This document shows positions 61,187 to 64,000 of a DNA stretch of 64,000 bases, piece by piece; the stretch's first letter is position 1, and every line of letters starts with the position of its first letter. Source of the stretch: Acidicapsa acidisoli (lineage in GTDB: Bacteria; Acidobacteriota; Terriglobia; Terriglobales; Acidobacteriaceae). Location of the stretch: assembly GCF_025685625.1 (NCBI RefSeq), contig NZ_JAGSYI010000001.1, forward strand, positions 2,046,001 to 2,110,000. Reading direction: 5' to 3'. A program made the translations under genes and the position numbers. The notes beneath the pieces are model-generated. The model ran no database searches, was not told the DNA's origin, and worked only from the letters and a program-made list of their open reading frames with translations.

Positions 61187-64000
61187 CCTCCCGCCCAGCT
61201 ATTCCCATCGAAATTCGCCGCGACGTTCTGTTTGAAGCGCGCCATCACTGTGCGGTCTGTTGTGTGCCAACCCCCCTACAGCGCGCCCATGTGCGGCCGT
61301 GGAGCAAGAGCCATGAACACAGTGTCGCCAATCTGATCGCACTTTGCGCAAATTGCCACGCCCGTGCTGACCAGGAGAAATGGGGAGAAGCGGTTCTCGG
61401 CCGCTACAAGAAAAATCCCTGCATCCTCGCGGCAAACTCGCCGGTCGTCATGAGTGCCGAGCAAAAAGCGATCGTCGACCTCATTGTGGCGAAAGATCCC
61501 GATGCGATGACGGAAAAGGAACGGATGAGATTCGTGTCCATCGTCGCCGCTTATGCCGGGACGCGCATCGGGAATATCGAAGTCATTTCGGTTGCAGCGG
61601 CAAATAGTTCGCGGATACGGCTAAAGATGCCCATGACTGCAGCGGCAAAACTCGTCGGAGGTTTCGAGCGACACGACCCATTGCTGACGGAGTTCATGGA
61701 GGATTTCTCGCTGTTGAAGGTGGAACCGCCAAAACCTCTCGACGAGGCCATTTTTAACAGACGAACAACCGATACAAGTGAGAAGGGGCTCGAAACCATC
61801 ATCGTCCGCCACATGACGGGCTCAGACGGTCTGGCCGTGACGCCGGGCGCAATGGAGGGAACTCCACACACCGCCGGAACCGGCTATTTTGCGGGCAGCG
61901 CGCGCGACTACGACCGCGGTCATTCCCTCGACGTCCCCCACCTATTTGCATTCTTGCGCGCGACTCAGCCGGATAGCTTTGCGAAATTGGCGATTGGCGA
62001 TGATCCCAAAGATATCAACCGCCTTAAGTTTCTTACCCGGCTATCGTCCGAAATCGGAAAAAGAGGCGTAATCGATGTATTGCGGAAGGGATTGGATCAT
62101 GGACCTCTACGTTTCGATCTCTTCTATGGCACGCCCTCGCCGGGTAACGTGAAAGCCGAATGGCTCAACTCGCTGAACCGATTTTCACTGACGCGCCAGC
62201 TTGCCTATAGCATGGATGAGAGCCGCCGAGCCCTTGACCTGTGTCTCTTTATCAATGGGCTACCCATTGCGACATTCGAGCTGAAGAATAGCCTGACGAA
62301 GCAAACCGTCGATGATGCGGTTGAGCAATACCGTCGTGATCGCGATCCGCGGGAGCCTCTATTCGGGTTCGGGAGGTGTGTTGTCCATTTCGCTGTCGAC
62401 GACAGTGAAGTGAGTATTTGCACGGAGTTGAAGGGGAAGGCTTCGTGGTTCCTTCCTTTCAATAAAGGCTATAAGGACGGTGCTGGCAATCCGCCGAATC
62501 CAATCGGCCTGAAGACCGATTACCTCTGGAAAGAGGTGCTCACGCCTGCCGGACTGACCGATATTCTCGAGAATTTCGCTCAGATCGTTGAGGAGAAGGA
62601 CCCGCGTACCAACCGTAAGAAGCGCAAACAGGTCTGGCCACGCTACCACCAGCTTGATCTCGTGCATAAGGCGCTCGCCGACGTTCGTCACACGGGGGCT
62701 GGGAAGCGCTATCTCGTGCAGCATTCCGCAGGCAGCGGTAAATCGAATTCCATCGCATGGCTTTCACACCAGCTAGTCGGTCTCAAGCGCAACGGAAAGG
62801 AGATCTTCGACTCGGTCATCGTGGTGACGGATCGTAGGATTCTCGATGATCAGATCCAAAAGACGATTAAACAATTCATGCAGGTCGGCGCCACTGTCGG
62901 CCATGCCGAGCATTCAGGAGACCTGCGCAAATTCATCGAGCAGGGCAGGAAGATCATTGTCTCGACGGTGCAAAAATTCCCATTCATCCTCGATGAGATC
63001 GCCACTGAGTCGGGACGGTCGTTTGCGATCGTTATCGATGAGGCGCATTCCAGTCAGGGTGGGAAGACATCAGCCGCGATGAGCCAGGCGCTCTCGTCGA
63101 GTGATGTTGAGGGCGACCACGACGCCGAAGACACCGTCAATGAGGCGCTAGAAAAGCGGATGGCGGCGCGCAAAATGCTGAAAAACGCCAGCTACTTCGC
63201 GTTCACGGCGACGCCCAAAAATAAGACGCTGGAAATGTTCGGAGAGGTGTTGCCGCCGGATGCCGAAGGCAAGGTCAAGCACAGACCGTTCCATTCCTAC
63301 ACGATGAAGCAGGCGATCGAGGAGCGGTTCATCCTCGACGTGCTGAAGGCCTTCACGCCGGTAACGAGCTATTACAAACTGATCAAAAAAACCGAAGAAG
63401 ATCCCGAGTTTGACACAAAGAAGGCGAAGAAAAAGCTCCGCCGTTATGTAGAGAGCCACGATCATGCAATCCGCCTCAAAGCGGAGATCATGGTCGATCA
63501 TTTCCATGACCATGTAATCGCCGCCGGCAAAATCGGCGGCGAGGCGCGCGCAATGATCGTCACGAGCGGTATCGAACGCGCGATTCAATACTTCCACGCT
63601 TTCAAGACTTACCTTGCCGAGCGCAAGAGCCCTTATCAGGCGATCGTGGCATTTTCAGGGGACCATGAATTCGGCGGTACGAAGGTAAGCGAAGCATCGC
63701 TCAATGGCTTTCCAAGCCGAGATATCGCGGACACCATACAGGAGGACCCGTATCGCTTCCTGATCTGCGCCGATAAGTTCCAGACCGGCTACGACGAGCC
63801 GCTGCTGCACTCAATGTATGTCGATAAACCGCTGTCTGGCATCAAGGCGGTTCAGACCCTGTCGCGCCTCAATCGCGCGCATCCGCAAAAATACGACTGC
63901 TTCGTTCTCGATTTCCAGAACAATTCGGAAGCCATTAACTTTGCCTTTCAGGATTACTACCGCACGACGATTCTGGCCGAGGAGACCGATCCCAACAAAC
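61183..64000 (+). CDS. hsdR: HsdR restriction subunit with N-terminal HNH domain, partial
   Basis: One open frame of at least 939 codons without stop to the window end. Its ATG overlaps the hsdS stop. Residues 1-65 form an HNH zinc finger (C23-x2-C26, H36, N50, C55-x2-C58-H59). Residues about 90-175 are an unassigned domain (VISVAAANSSRIRLKMPMTA). From about residue 190 a standard HsdR follows: nuclease E366-L-K368, Walker A at 515-521 (SAGSGKS), DEAH at 619-622, and motor motifs to the end. HsdR translocates and cuts unmodified DNA. The HNH head is not part of the usual enzyme. Confidence 0.9.
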   Translation, partial: MTSRPAIPIEIRRDVLFEARHHCAVCCVPTPLQRAHVRPWSKSHEHSVANLIALCANCHARADQEKWGEAVLGRYKKNPCILAANSPVVMSAEQKAIVDLIVAKDPDAMTEKERMRFVSIVAAYAGTRIGNIEVISVAAANSSRIRLKMPMTAAAKLVGGFERHDPLLTEFMEDFSLLKVEPPKPLDEAIFNRRTTDTSEKGLETIIVRHMTGSDGLAVTPGAMEGTPHTAGTGYFAGSARDYDRGHSLDVPHLFAFLRATQPDSFAKLAIGDDPKDINRLKFLTRLSSEIGKRGVIDVLRKGLDHGPLRFDLFYGTPSPGNVKAEWLNSLNRFSLTRQLAYSMDESRRALDLCLFINGLPIATFELKNSLTKQTVDDAVEQYRRDRDPREPLFGFGRCVVHFAVDDSEVSICTELKGKASWFLPFNKGYKDGAGNPPNPIGLKTDYLWKEVLTPAGLTDILENFAQIVEEKDPRTNRKKRKQVWPRYHQLDLVHKALADVRHTGAGKRYLVQHSAGSGKSNSIAWLSHQLVGLKRNGKEIFDSVIVVTDRRILDDQIQKTIKQFMQVGATVGHAEHSGDLRKFIEQGRKIIVSTVQKFPFILDEIATESGRSFAIVIDEAHSSQGGKTSAAMSQALSSSDVEGDHDAEDTVNEALEKRMAARKMLKNASYFAFTATPKNKTLEMFGEVLPPDAEGKVKHRPFHSYTMKQAIEERFILDVLKAFTPVTSYYKLIKKTEEDPEFDTKKAKKKLRRYVESHDHAIRLKAEIMVDHFHDHVIAAGKIGGEARAMIVTSGIERAIQYFHAFKTYLAERKSPYQAIVAFSGDHEFGGTKVSEASLNGFPSRDIADTIQEDPYRFLICADKFQTGYDEPLLHSMYVDKPLSGIKAVQTLSRLNRAHPQKYDCFVLDFQNNSEAINFAFQDYYRTTILAEETDPNK

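Overview
The window looks like a soil bacterium's accessory genome. Its left part (about 1-36 kb) fits an Acidobacteriota host: a winged-helix/TPR sensor of the type common there, ADOP-like FtsX permease remnants, a Terriglobales-style histidine kinase sensor domain, and many serine hydrolase and VOC genes. Its right part (36.3 kb to the end) is a separate, plasmid-like element with alphaproteobacterial-looking genes: an RPA-type initiator with iterons, ParA plus a small partner, a second ParB-like protein, DUF6876 and an ArdC-like protein. The assignment of the host is an inference from gene types only.

Left part. An IS110 transposase, a serine hydrolase and a truncated IS110/TetR junction lead to the most damaged locus. 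One plasmid-type parB gene on the minus strand is broken into three pieces (N-terminus 15305-15418, middle 11640-11823, C-terminus 5526-6935) by two recombinase-based elements. A Tn554-like element (6942-11639) carries tnpA, tnpB, tnpC, an Imm53 orphan immunity gene and a membrane protein. A recombinase-in-trio (RIT) element (11824-15283) has three overlapping tyrosine recombinases between 28-bp inverted ends. From 16.6 to 25.3 kb lies a small-molecule/quinone-stress-like set: VOC proteins, an MhqO/MhqD-like pair, two isochorismatase-like hydrolases, an amidohydrolase, an XapX protein, an alginate-export-type porin and a DUF1275 protein. A two-component system, the winged-helix/TPR regulator, a broken ECF sigma gene, DinB, SRPBCC and ArsR genes and a VOC-SpoIIE phosphatase follow, interspersed with gene fragments.

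Boundary. A 45-nt 3' half of tRNA-Met(CAT) at 36253-36297 (minus) is a typical attachment-site remnant. Everything to its right behaves as one integrated element.

Right part. Replication and partition genes (38.3-41 kb) are followed by a defence island. It holds a Hachiman-like hamA-hamB operon with a GIY-YIG nuclease as third gene, a Fic protein under a palindromic operator, and an XRE/ImmA pair divergent from a ubiquitin-like conjugation operon (ubiquitin-like protein, E2-like protein, JAB-E1 fusion). It also holds an ArdC-like antirestriction protein and a type I restriction operon, hsdM / DUF262 / hsdS / hsdR. The hsdR frame begins with an HNH nuclease domain and runs off the window end. 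Three genes of this element (DUF6876, parB-like, ardC-like) share a conserved 165-175 nt leader. In each copy a compensating hairpin encloses the ribosome binding site. I consider this leader family, the ubiquitin-like operon and the HNH-HsdR fusion the best candidates for undescribed biology here.
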